Positions 53,401-60,770 of a stretch of 64,000 nt of DNA are shown here, one piece after another. The stretch is from Algoriphagus aestuarii. Lineage in GTDB: Bacteria; Bacteroidota; Bacteroidia; Cytophagales; Cyclobacteriaceae. The notes beneath the pieces are model-generated. The model had not been told where the DNA came from. It saw only the letters and a program-made list of their open reading frames with translations, and made no database searches. The position numbers and the translations under genes were made by a program. Each line of letters begins with the position of its first letter. The first letter of the stretch is position 1. The stretch is taken from positions 289,426-353,425 of the forward strand of contig JAFIDK010000003.1 in NCBI GenBank assembly GCA_017051695.1, written 5' to 3'.

Positions 53401-55497
53401 GAGACCCAACCGGGAGAAACTGATACCTGGACTGGTTCAAGTTTTTCATTGATTCCGAATAGTCCGGAAGGCTGGACCCAGCGTACACTTCCGCAATTGG
53501 AAGAAAATCAACTGGAAAATCTTGAAATCAATCAACAAAGAAATGGCTTTAAGTTCCTGGATAGGAAAGTCGGGTTTGAGGTTTTTACAGTCGGGTCAGC
53601 GGTGGACACATTAAGCTTTAGAAATACACAATTTTATCTCGATCAGGTACCGCAGATTATCGACAATGTCAATAATGCCAATAGTAGACTTTGTCCAAAT
53701 GGATCTTTGGGGCTGGTGACATTTAATCATAAAAGTCTGATGCCTTATTTACCGGTTCCGGTTCCAGGTTTTGATATTTTGGATGGTAGGGCATGTGGCC
53801 GAGTTCCCCAGTTGATACAAAGCATTCAGAATTCATGGATTACCACTCCGGGACAGACCATGCTGGAGCAGTATACCAAAGGTGTTAAAGACAATGATTA
53901 TGTGGTGATTTTTTCCGTCGGCAATGTCACATTTGATGCTTGGCCAGACGAAGCGTATTCACTTTTAAAACAATTCGGTGCCAATGAGGCTACTTTGAGA
54001 AATCTCAAAACTGGGGATCCATACATCCTTTATGGTGGGAAAGGGATGAAGCCCGGAGAAGCGATTGAGATTGTGGGCAAATCGAATCTGGAGTTTCCAC
54101 CAAACCAGCAGACCCTTTCTTTTGAATCGGAAGTAGAGGGATATATTACTTCTGGAGTGATTTTAACTCCTAGAGTGGGGCCTGCTTCCGATTGGGAGCG
54201 CTTTTTCCAAAATGTCAATGCAAGAACCTGGATCAACGAAGAGGATTTTACTTATTTTGATATTCTTGGTGTAAAAAATGATGGGACAGAGGAATTGATT
54301 TTGGGAAATGCGGCGGACCAAGAAATCGATCTGAGTTTCATCGATCCTCAGTTGTACCCGTACTTGCGGCTGCGTTATGCAATGAATGACCCACAATCTA
54401 CCGCACCAGCTCAGTTGGATAAATGGCAGGTAAATTATACAGGAGTTCCTGAGGGGGCTTTGACTGTGAAATCCTCTAGAGATAGAATTACGCTTCAGGA
54501 AGGGGAGCAAGCGGCTCTTGCGTTTATATTCAAAAATGTTTCGAAATATAACTTCTTGGATTCTATTCAGGTGGATTGGAAATGGACAAATCTGTCCTCT
54601 AAGAAGACTGAGAACTTCAGCAAGAAATTCCCGGCATTAAAAGCTGGTGAGTCTTTTGAGTTTAGTATTGATTTCAATTCTGTCGGTAAATCCGGTGAAA
54701 ATGAACTGGAGGTTTTTGCCAATCCAAGGATCCAACAAGAGCAGACTTTTAGAAATAACCAGATTGATTTTGGTACATACATTGTCGTGGAAGGAGATCA
54801 GTCCACCTCTTTGCTAGATGTGAATTTTGACGGAATTTATATCATGGATGGGGATATCGTTTCTCCTTCTGTATTGGTAATGGCGCAATTAGTGAATGAT
54901 CAAACGCTTCTTTATAAAAAAGATACGGTAGGAATGGAGATTTTTCTGAAGCAAAACTGCGAAAGTTGTGACTTCAAAAGGGTTAATTTCTCCGATCCGA
55001 ACTTGACTTGGTCGCCGGCATCTGAAAATGAACGGTTTAAAGTATCCTTCCTTCCTGGTCCTTTAGAAGATGGAATGTATACATTGAGAATACAGAATGA
55101 AGATTCTACACAACCCTACGAGATTACTTTTGAGGTGATCAATGAATCCCAGATCACCAATTTTTACCCTTATCCAAACCCATTTAGTACCAGTGTAAGA
55201 TTTGTATTTACAGTAACAGGAGCAGAAGTTCCGGATGAGATCAAAATTCAAATCATGACTGTGACTGGCAAAGTCGTGAGAGAAATCCTACAGAATGAAT
55301 TGGGCCCGATCCGAATCGGAAATAACATCACCGATTATGCATGGGATGGAAAAGACGAATTCGGCGATCAACTGGCGAATGGAGTCTATATCTACCGGGT
55401 ATTGGTGCGTAAAAACGGTCAATTTATGGAGCACCGCCCGACAGCTGGAGACAAAGCCTTTAAAAAGGGCTATGGAAAGATGTATTTGTTACGATAG
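50473..55497 (+). CDS. PorU2-like gingipain-family (C25) type IX secretion sortase
   Basis: This 1674-aa exported protein starts at ATG 50473, overlapping the PorV-like gene by 4 bp; signal MSKIKIIFSVLCVFAIAAAT. The C25 peptidase domain spans about residues 395-770 with H636 in FFGHGSP and nucleophile C670 in FNGCDYG. Tandem CARDB-like beta-sandwich repeats (DSVEYRIKRKLPDG, VPEMTFMNN) follow. The C-terminus (about 1565-1674) is a type IX secretion-like FlgD/Ig domain beginning NFYPYPNPFS. PorU-like sortases cut the secretion signal and attach cargo to the cell surface. The PorU2 label is recalled from similarly long proteins next to PorV-type genes. Confidence 0.82.
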   Translation: MSKIKIIFSVLCVFAIAAATFAQQPAWYNYDQTYYKILTAKDGIYRISPEALSTSGINLNSIDPRNLRLYHRGKEVAISVTGENDGKLDSGDYIDFYGLRNDGTLDSLLYTTFDRIPNPYFNTHSDSTAFFLTVTPGEMGKRMTLRNSPESTLPQVTTYTSEKLDVYGEQYSLGVGYALDFRLSIFDTGQGWMSAVITKGNTRQFTLTGLGLPANAGAGKLEIGLVGRSLNNHQTVISVGPNASTQRIIRTENFYGFEYPQLTLPLAMSDFNADGSIVISVRSAGTEGADNVSVAYNKVSFQERVKAGDFTSELYVLPPGNQRIVIPQMTGEYAAMEISDYRNPQVVQLSQAANQISFRASIPGDSSRIWLENQGEIIQVDKLKPVQFKDYLAQEADYILVGHHALEVAASQYENPLQSYAAHRSSPLGGGFKTLTVFMEELYDQYGYGEEGPTALYEFLRTYYPAHKPSHLLLAGRSLTMYSTARQNGVNYYYRNNPSAFAFQNLVPPGGYPISDNNFVVGLDPANPDNPAMAVGRIPAKNSQQLADYLDKAIEKDAVGVSAPWQKELIHLGGGVSEFELNRYFNFLNGYKTIAEGLYLGGNVTTYRKRSNSTVELIDITGDLNEGRSLVTFFGHGSPTIIDIEIGFASDPTLNYQNKGKYPVMLFNGCDYGSAFGTLYTQSEDWVITPEKGASNIMANTAVGVDIILNRYSNSFYRTAFADSSSIYKTVGEVKQIAEAYFVETYGTTPLTYSHMEQMVLLGDPGVRMFPANKADYSLDENEVFFESFDDTPLNALSDSIKLTFVLRNIGIVNTDSVEYRIKRKLPDGTEFLYETFKIPYIARKDTLVFSVPNIGLNAAGENTFTLEVNPGREVPEMTFMNNSISVAEFIPLSGTLNLFPLNFGIVSGSSVDLVAQIPGKTTTDRTIVFQLDSTKNFNSAFRKEIRITTSGLAEWPLNLSTTSDSVTYYWRTKFQETQPGETDTWTGSSFSLIPNSPEGWTQRTLPQLEENQLENLEINQQRNGFKFLDRKVGFEVFTVGSAVDTLSFRNTQFYLDQVPQIIDNVNNANSRLCPNGSLGLVTFNHKSLMPYLPVPVPGFDILDGRACGRVPQLIQSIQNSWITTPGQTMLEQYTKGVKDNDYVVIFSVGNVTFDAWPDEAYSLLKQFGANEATLRNLKTGDPYILYGGKGMKPGEAIEIVGKSNLEFPPNQQTLSFESEVEGYITSGVILTPRVGPASDWERFFQNVNARTWINEEDFTYFDILGVKNDGTEELILGNAADQEIDLSFIDPQLYPYLRLRYAMNDPQSTAPAQLDKWQVNYTGVPEGALTVKSSRDRITLQEGEQAALAFIFKNVSKYNFLDSIQVDWKWTNLSSKKTENFSKKFPALKAGESFEFSIDFNSVGKSGENELEVFANPRIQQEQTFRNNQIDFGTYIVVEGDQSTSLLDVNFDGIYIMDGDIVSPSVLVMAQLVNDQTLLYKKDTVGMEIFLKQNCESCDFKRVNFSDPNLTWSPASENERFKVSFLPGPLEDGMYTLRIQNEDSTQPYEITFEVINESQITNFYPYPNPFSTSVRFVFTVTGAEVPDEIKIQIMTVTGKVVREILQNELGPIRIGNNITDYAWDGKDEFGDQLANGVYIYRVLVRKNGQFMEHRPTAGDKAFKKGYGKMYLLR

Positions 55498-55744
55498 TGG
55501 AGGAGAAGAAAAATATAAAAGCAGGGAAAACCGTATCTGGAAAATAAATATGGATTTACCGTAACTATAAACAAGTTTTGCCTCATTGAAAAAACCAGTC
55601 TTATAAAAATTAGGCTCTTTTCTCGACGTAAAGACTCAATTCTAATAATTGAGAAGGCAATTTGGGTTAGCAATATTTCAAATGAATTAGAATTAAGGGG
55701 TAAATTGAAGACAGGAATTATTAGTCAAATAATTACTAAAGAAA

Positions 55745-56218
55745 ATGGACCAAGATATCAGATGGGAACAGAGATTTTCAAACTTTGTGAAAGCACTACT
55801 GAAACTTTCACAAGCAGTGGAATACATTAACCAAAATTTTTTACAGGAAGACGAGCCTATTGACAACAGTGATTTAGGCTATGTGTTGGATGAAATGATT
55901 AAGGAGGGTTTAATTCAGCGGTTTGAGTATACTCACGAATTGGCTTGGAATGTAATGAAAGATTATGCTATATACCAAGGCAATACGAATGTTGGTGGTA
56001 GTAGAGACGCTACAAGGGAAGCTTTTCAATTAAAATTAGTGTCTGACGGAAAAGTTTGGATGGATATGATTGGAAGCCGAAACAAAACTTCACATACCTA
56101 CAATGAAGAAACTGCGGATGAGATTTATTCAAAAATATTGAATGAGTATTATCCGGCTTTTTTAGAATTCCAAAAGAATATGGAGGCTAAAAGAAGCAGA
56201 GAACAAGGAAACCTTTAA
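55745..56218 (+). CDS. HI0074-family HEPN protein (nucleotidyltransferase partner)
   Basis: This 157-aa helical protein belongs to the HI0074 family (RFEYTHELAWNVMKDYA at about residues 59-75). The HEPN ribonuclease-type motif R-x4-H is present as R112-NKTS-H117. It is followed after 4 bp by a MNT nucleotidyltransferase. Such HEPN/MNT pairs are toxin-antitoxin or stress modules, where the nucleotidyltransferase modifies and silences the HEPN toxin. Here toxin precedes antitoxin. Confidence 0.85.
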   Translation: MDQDIRWEQRFSNFVKALLKLSQAVEYINQNFLQEDEPIDNSDLGYVLDEMIKEGLIQRFEYTHELAWNVMKDYAIYQGNTNVGGSRDATREAFQLKLVSDGKVWMDMIGSRNKTSHTYNEETADEIYSKILNEYYPAFLEFQKNMEAKRSREQGNL

Positions 56219-56222
56219 TAAA

Positions 56223-56552
56223 ATGGACAGTTCAGGCTTGACAAAAGAAGAAATTACCAGCATTAGAGCAGTCTTCTCAAAATACCAACAAGTAGAAGAA
56301 GTATTGATCTATGGCTCAAGAGCAATGGGTACTTTTAAACCTGCATCAGACATTGATCTTACTTTAATAGGAAAAGATATTGATTTGAGTTTACAAACGA
56401 CAATTGAGTTTGATTTAGATGATTTGATGTTGCCGTACAAATTTGATATTTCAATTTATGATAAAATAACTAACCCTGAATTTCTTGATCACATAAATAA
56501 AGTGGGTAAGGAAATTTACAAAAGTAAGCATCGAAGGCACAACATTGTATAA
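56223..56552 (+). CDS. Minimal nucleotidyltransferase (MNT), HEPN antitoxin type
   Basis: This 109-aa protein has the GS-x10-DxD signature as G31-S32 and D43/D45 (GSRAMGTFKPASDIDL) with the third acidic residue D75. It matches the minimal nucleotidyltransferases that AMP-ylate HEPN toxins. It lies 4 bp after the HEPN gene. All catalytic residues are present, so it should be active. Confidence 0.88.
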   Translation: MDSSGLTKEEITSIRAVFSKYQQVEEVLIYGSRAMGTFKPASDIDLTLIGKDIDLSLQTTIEFDLDDLMLPYKFDISIYDKITNPEFLDHINKVGKEIYKSKHRRHNIV

Positions 56553-56629
56553 GCATAATGCTGGTTGTTTAGCTAAAATTGAGCATGGAGGCAAAGACGT
56601 TTTGTGTAACCGAAATTGCAAAATCTGCA

Positions 56630-56810
56630 AACTGCCTACTGCGACTGGGACTGATTATTAATCATTGTTTTATTCATACACTAGATTGCCACGTCGGCTT
56701 TGCCTCCTCGCAATGACGTTCTATATACTACTGATTACTGCTCCCTGCGACTGCCCCTAAGGTTGCCTTCCACTCCCTGAATACTGCGACTGCCATCTGA
56801 TTACTAATCA
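56630..56810. repeat. Cluster of short interspersed repeats
   Basis: Three copies of CTGCGACTG (56639-56647, 56745-56753, 56784-56792) and two of CTGATTAYTAATCA (56651-56664, 56797-56810) surround AGATTGCCACGTCGGC at 56683-56698. The last continues to CAATGACG at 56718, a 36-bp element of a type recognised across Bacteroidota genomes. The final copy ends exactly on the TVP38-family stop codon. The region has no gene. Confidence 0.65.
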
Positions 56811-57503
56811 CTGCCTTCTCTTTCTCACATACCCATAAATTCCCCAAACCCCAACAATCAAAAGTGCCAAGCCAATTCCCCACTGTAGGGGTGTGTTCAT
56901 GGATTCTTTTGCAGCGAGATAGGAGCTGGCCACTACTCCTGCGGTGAATGCAATGACTGTACGGGTGAGCATTCCTGGAATGCCAAAAATCAGAACTTTT
57001 GCCAAGCTGACTTTCAGGGAGGCAAATAGAAAATTGGAAATAGCAAAAGGTACTACCGGACTGATTCTTACAAAGAATACCAGTGAACCTTCCTTGTTTT
57101 TTCGGGCTTCTACTTCGGCTTTGAACTTGGGGTTTTTCTTAAAAACTTGGTCTGTCAGGTCTGTATTGATCAGCTTCCCGATTCCATACCCAACAACCGA
57201 AGCCAAAGAATAACCTAAAATCAAAAATGGTAGAGAAATCCAACCAAAATAAAATCCGGAGGCTAGGGCAATCAGAGTTGTCGGCAATAAGGCCAAGCCC
57301 ATGATCAAAGCGCCTACTAGCGTATAAATCAAAAAATCGACAGGACGAATGAGTTGATATCGACTCAAAAAATCATAATTAACCGCAAAAACGGCCGAAC
57401 CTGCAAATGGCATGATTGTCACCCAGAGCCAAGCAAGGATGCCCGTGGGGTGATGCCCAAAGTAGGAGGAAATAGTTTTGAATATACTGCCCTTTTTTGT
57501 CAT
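56808..57503 (-). CDS. TVP38/TMEM64 (VTT-domain) membrane protein
   Basis: This 231-aa protein has five or six transmembrane segments and the VTT/SNARE-associated Golgi core (LPTTLIALASGFYFGWISLP, SLASVVGYGIGK, FFVRISPVVPFAISNFLF). Family members, related to DedA, are phospholipid scramblases or flippases of the cytoplasmic membrane. The start is confidently placed, with a strongly basic N-terminus. It is divergent from the cystathionine gamma-synthase gene. Confidence 0.88.
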   Translation of the reverse strand: MTKKGSIFKTISSYFGHHPTGILAWLWVTIMPFAGSAVFAVNYDFLSRYQLIRPVDFLIYTLVGALIMGLALLPTTLIALASGFYFGWISLPFLILGYSLASVVGYGIGKLINTDLTDQVFKKNPKFKAEVEARKNKEGSLVFFVRISPVVPFAISNFLFASLKVSLAKVLIFGIPGMLTRTVIAFTAGVVASSYLAAKESMNTPLQWGIGLALLIVGVWGIYGYVRKRRQ

Positions 57504-57539
57504 CTTTGATCAGCTATAGGAAAGAGCATTCTTTCCAAG

Positions 57540-57580
57540 GCTTGCAAGTTTAGCAAGCGAAACCCTAAAAAACGCTAAAA
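57540..57580 (+). promoter_or_regulatory. Possible SAM-II-like pseudoknot leader
   Basis: GCTTGC (57540-57545) pairs with GCAAGC (57553-57558). The loop and 3' side TTTAGC (57549-57554) can pair with GCTAAA (57574-57579), giving an H-type pseudoknot 52 nt before the ATG of a methionine-pathway gene. Small H-type pseudoknots in this position are the architecture of SAM-II riboswitches. The match to the full consensus could not be checked. Confidence 0.35.
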
Positions 57581-57631
57581 GGACCCTAAAATTCCTTAAG
57601 CTGATTCAAAAAGAATAAAACCCCAAATACA

Positions 57632-58777
57632 ATGAAATTTGGTACGAAAGCCATTCATGCCGGTGTGGCACCTGATCCATCTACTGGAGCAATTATGACT
57701 CCGATTTATCAGACTTCCACCTATGTGCAGCGATCTCCTGGTGATCATCAGGGTTATGAATACTCCAGAACCCATAATCCAACCCGTACAGCTTTGCAGG
57801 ATAATCTTGCGGCTTTGGAAAACGGAAAGCATGGCATCTGTTTTTCTTCCGGACTGGGAGCTATAGATGCGGTGGTGAAACTCTTCAGCCCCGGAGATGA
57901 GATTATTTCCACCAATGATTTGTATGGTGGAACCTACCGCTTGTTCACAAAAGTTTTTGAGCGATATGGAATCAAATTTCACTTTGTGCCTATGGGAAAT
58001 CCGGAATCCATTGCCGATTATATCAACGAGAACACCAAAATGATCTGGGTGGAAACCCCAACCAATCCGATGATGAATATCATCGATATCGCCGGTGTGG
58101 CAAAAGTCGCTAAAGCACATCAATTGATTTTAGCAGTGGATAATACATTTGCCTCGCCCTATCTTCAGAATCCATTGGATCAAGGAGCTGATATCGTGAT
58201 GCACTCCGTGACCAAATATCTAGGCGGACATTCCGACGTAGTGATGGGCGCTTTGGTGCTTAATGACGACGAACTGGCATCCAAACTGGTCTTTATCCAA
58301 AATGCCTGTGGAGCAACTCCTGGTCCTCAAGACTGTTTCTTGGTTTTGAGAGGAATTAAAACCCTGCATTTGAGAATGGAGCGCCACAGTCAAAATGGAA
58401 AAACCATCGCAGCTTATTTGAAGAATCATCCGAAAGTAGAAAAAGTCTACTGGCCAGGATTTGAGGATCATCCAAACCATGACATTGCTAAAAAGCAAAT
58501 GCGTGACTTTGGAGGGATGATTTCCTTTACTTTGGTCGGAAATAAATTGGAAGATGCCAAAACAGTGATGGAGAACTTTAAACTTTTCGCCTTGGCGGAA
58601 TCACTGGGTGGAGTGGAGTCACTTTGTGGGCATCCAGCATCTATGACACATGCGAGTATTCCAAAAGAAGAGAGAGAAAAAGTAGGATTGGTAGATTCCC
58701 TGATCCGGCTCAGCGTAGGAGTGGAGGATGCCGATGATCTGAAGAAAGATCTGGCAAATGCCCTTTCGAAAATCTGA
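57632..58777 (+). CDS. metB: Cystathionine gamma-synthase / trans-sulphuration PLP enzyme
   Basis: This 381-aa PLP-dependent enzyme has the family order of motifs: FGTKAIHAG at the start, YEYSRTHNPTR near residue 46, and the PLP lysine K195 in SVTKYLGGHSD. The C-terminal block SLGGVESLCGHPASMTH is diagnostic. It builds cystathionine from an activated homoserine and cysteine, feeding methionine synthesis; a gamma-lyase or sulphhydrylase role is possible because the family overlaps. A terminator follows, and a possible riboswitch precedes. Confidence 0.88.
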   Translation: MKFGTKAIHAGVAPDPSTGAIMTPIYQTSTYVQRSPGDHQGYEYSRTHNPTRTALQDNLAALENGKHGICFSSGLGAIDAVVKLFSPGDEIISTNDLYGGTYRLFTKVFERYGIKFHFVPMGNPESIADYINENTKMIWVETPTNPMMNIIDIAGVAKVAKAHQLILAVDNTFASPYLQNPLDQGADIVMHSVTKYLGGHSDVVMGALVLNDDELASKLVFIQNACGATPGPQDCFLVLRGIKTLHLRMERHSQNGKTIAAYLKNHPKVEKVYWPGFEDHPNHDIAKKQMRDFGGMISFTLVGNKLEDAKTVMENFKLFALAESLGGVESLCGHPASMTHASIPKEEREKVGLVDSLIRLSVGVEDADDLKKDLANALSKI

Positions 58778-58799
58778 TTTTAGACATTCATTTATATTA

Positions 58800-58826
58800 A
58801 AAAACCAGCTGATACGGCTGGTTTTT
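58800..58826. terminator. Terminator between metB and the phosphatase gene
   Basis: AAAAACCAGC and GCTGGTTTTT form a perfect 10-bp stem with a 7-nt loop, usable in both directions between convergent genes. Confidence 0.85.
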
Positions 58827-58840
58827 ATATTTTCTATCCT

Positions 58841-59185
58841 TTAAATTCCAAATACACTTTTCAGAACTGTATTTATTCGGTCCAGAAGCATTTCGACTAA
58901 TTCCTCATTCAAATATTCATAGTCGTCATCAATCAATAAAACTTCTATTTCTGGAAGTTTTTCGTTTCTAAAGGCTTCAGAAATACGCTTGCTTTGACTA
59001 TACTCCATTACAAAAATCAAATCTGACCATCTGACATCTACTTCTTTAATTTGACGTTCACTTTTAGGACTAAGGCCAACAGACCGAATATTGAATCTTG
59101 CATCATTTTTAAAAATATACTCTGCAGTTCTGCTCCTTCGTTTGTTTCTACCACAAACTACCAAAACATTTGGTTTGTCTTTCAA
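58841..59185 (-). CDS. Low-molecular-weight phosphatase-like protein
   Basis: This 114-aa protein begins with VLVVCGRNKRRSRTAEYIF, the Cys-x5-Arg phosphate loop (C11-x5-R17-S) of the low-molecular-weight tyrosine phosphatase/arsenate reductase fold. The loop is unusually basic (GRNKR) compared with the canonical TGNICRS form, and the general acid DP motif is not obvious. It may be a protein or small-molecule phosphatase. A single gene, convergent with metB. Confidence 0.75.
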   Translation of the reverse strand: MKDKPNVLVVCGRNKRRSRTAEYIFKNDARFNIRSVGLSPKSERQIKEVDVRWSDLIFVMEYSQSKRISEAFRNEKLPEIEVLLIDDDYEYLNEELVEMLLDRINTVLKSVFGI

Positions 59186-59236
59186 TATGGTAAATAGTTA
59201 TTTTAGTAGTCTCAATGAAAATTTTGTTTGGAAGTA

Positions 59237-59539
59237 TCACAACTTAGACCCTTTGATCAGCCAAGTAGACTTAATGGATTGTTCTTTGAGGTGAAGGAAT
59301 TTTTTGCGCTCTTCATCTCTGAAAAATGCAGCTACATCTTCCTCTTTCTCAAATTCCACCAGATGAATTTCATAGGGTATTTCCATATTTTGCTCGATGA
59401 TATTCTCGGCAGTTGGTCTATATCGGAGCAGGAGCTTGCCGTTGTATTTGGTTATTAGAGGTATCGCTACTTTTTCAAATTCCAGGAAAATCTTTTCTTG
59501 ACCATCCAGGATGTAGATAAGTTGAGTGAAATATATCAT
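59237..59539 (-). CDS. DUF1330-like protein
   Basis: This 100-aa protein has the ferredoxin-like dimeric alpha/beta barrel pattern of DUF1330 (FTQLIYILDGQEKIFLEFEK, IPLITKYNGKLLLRYRPTAE, EIHLVEFEKEEDVAAFF). The role is unknown. Its start overlaps the arr stop by 4 bp, so it is translated with the resistance gene. Confidence 0.75.
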   Translation of the reverse strand: MIYFTQLIYILDGQEKIFLEFEKVAIPLITKYNGKLLLRYRPTAENIIEQNMEIPYEIHLVEFEKEEDVAAFFRDEERKKFLHLKEQSIKSTWLIKGSKL

Positions 59540-59973
59540 AGCTCTTCGTCATTTAAAGAATCAATTCCCAGTTCCTTTAATTTTTCCAATTGGCTTTTCA
59601 TGGCCAGTACCTGCTCCTCAGGATGACCTTGCCATTGACCCACTTCCCCTACCACTTTGAAGGGATGGGTGGAACGATACGATTTAGTGGGATTTCCGGG
59701 AAATTTTTTGTCAGTTAAATCTGGATCATTTTCCAAAGGGCCAGTCGGTTCTACCAGATAAATTCTTCCTTTTCCTTCTCCTATTGCCAGCTCAGCTCCC
59801 CAAATGGCAGCGTCTAAAGTTGCAGTGAGGAAAATATAGTTGGCATTCTTCCTTTTTCCAAAATTGGAATGATGGCCAGGTACAATTTGATCGCCTATTT
59901 TCAAGTCAGCTTTGGTGCCATGAAAATAAGTCTGAGTAAATGGTGTGGGCTGAGAGTCCGATGAACTGATCAT
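59536..59973 (-). CDS. arr: Rifampin ADP-ribosyltransferase
   Basis: This 145-aa protein starts at ATG 59973 (MISSSDSQPTPFTQTYFHGT); the frame stays open further upstream but only from a TTG. The Arr core is complete: TYFHGTKADLKIGD with the NAD-contacting His, YIFLTATLDAAIWGAELA, GRIYLVEPTGPLENDPDL, TDKKFPGNPTKSYRS and GHPEEQV. Arr inactivates rifampicin by NAD-dependent ADP-ribosylation. No transposon, integron or recombination site flanks it, so it looks like an intrinsic chromosomal arr. It overlaps a DUF1330 gene and lies downstream of a VanZ-like gene. Confidence 0.9.
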   Translation of the reverse strand: MISSSDSQPTPFTQTYFHGTKADLKIGDQIVPGHHSNFGKRKNANYIFLTATLDAAIWGAELAIGEGKGRIYLVEPTGPLENDPDLTDKKFPGNPTKSYRSTHPFKVVGEVGQWQGHPEEQVLAMKSQLEKLKELGIDSLNDEEL

Positions 59974-60073
59974 AAATTCTGGTTGATTTTTCAGCGAATA
60001 AAGATGGTTTTGGAACAAAAAATAATCAAGGTTTTCTTTATCTGTAATTAGTTGAATTCCCTCCCAATGACAG

Positions 60074-60604
60074 CTATTGATATCTGATAGGAAGCATGTT
60101 TAGTTTCAATAAAATCAATAATAAAACGATCGTGATTGTCCCTATTGTCGAAACAATATTGAAAAACTTCTGGGTCTTTTGAGAATCTTGGGTCAGCTTT
60201 CCAACTGTCCAAAATAGCAGGTAACCAATCATGCCTCCTGAAGTATTGGTAAGTAAATCAGTGATATCAAACGTTCCTATTTTCAAGAGATATTGCAGGC
60301 TTTCCAAAATCAAACTGATTAGAAAAAAGAAAATCAGCTGTGTGTTAAAAGCCCATCTTTTAAATAAAGCAGTGGCATAAATACCCAATGGGACGAAAAT
60401 CAACACATTCATCAAAGTTTCCATCTTGTCATAATAGCCATTGGCAAATGGAATCAAATTGATTTTCCGGTTTTCCATATAGGAAAATTGGACTCCCAAT
60501 TTGAAAAGGATAATCCAGGTTATAACCATCAAATACACCATCAAGAGCCAGGTTGTCCACTTGTCGGCACTGTTATATTCCTTTCCGATTGGTTGAACTT
60601 GCAT
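60074..60604 (-). CDS. VanZ-like membrane protein
   Basis: This 176-aa protein has four predicted transmembrane helices and the VanZ-like blocks RKINLIPFANGYYDKMETL, MNVLIFVPLGIYATALF and IGTFDITDLLTNTSGGMIGY. VanZ-type proteins are small integral membrane proteins; in enterococci one confers low-level teicoplanin resistance, but most family members have no proven role. It lies 100 bp upstream of arr on the same strand. Confidence 0.8.
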   Translation of the reverse strand: MQVQPIGKEYNSADKWTTWLLMVYLMVITWIILFKLGVQFSYMENRKINLIPFANGYYDKMETLMNVLIFVPLGIYATALFKRWAFNTQLIFFFLISLILESLQYLLKIGTFDITDLLTNTSGGMIGYLLFWTVGKLTQDSQKTQKFFNIVSTIGTITIVLLLILLKLNMLPIRYQ

Positions 60605-60770
60605 AGGGGTTTAGTTATCAGGGCTTGTTTGTTTTTATCCTTTCAAAGGAAAAATTTAAGTAAAATTTGTAAACAAGAACCAATCCTACTTCTACGGAAT
60701 CAAAATCATAAATGGATTTATGAAACTATTGATCTGTTGGTAGTCAAGATTATTGAAACTGAATGACAGC

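Noticed and set aside
55295-55564. Frame overlapping the end of the PorU2-like gene
   Set aside because: It lies mostly inside the well-supported C-terminal secretion domain and is not protein-like past it.
59974-60018. TTG-initiated N-terminal extension of arr
   Set aside because: An ATG at 59973 gives a protein of the usual Arr length; the extension has no family match.
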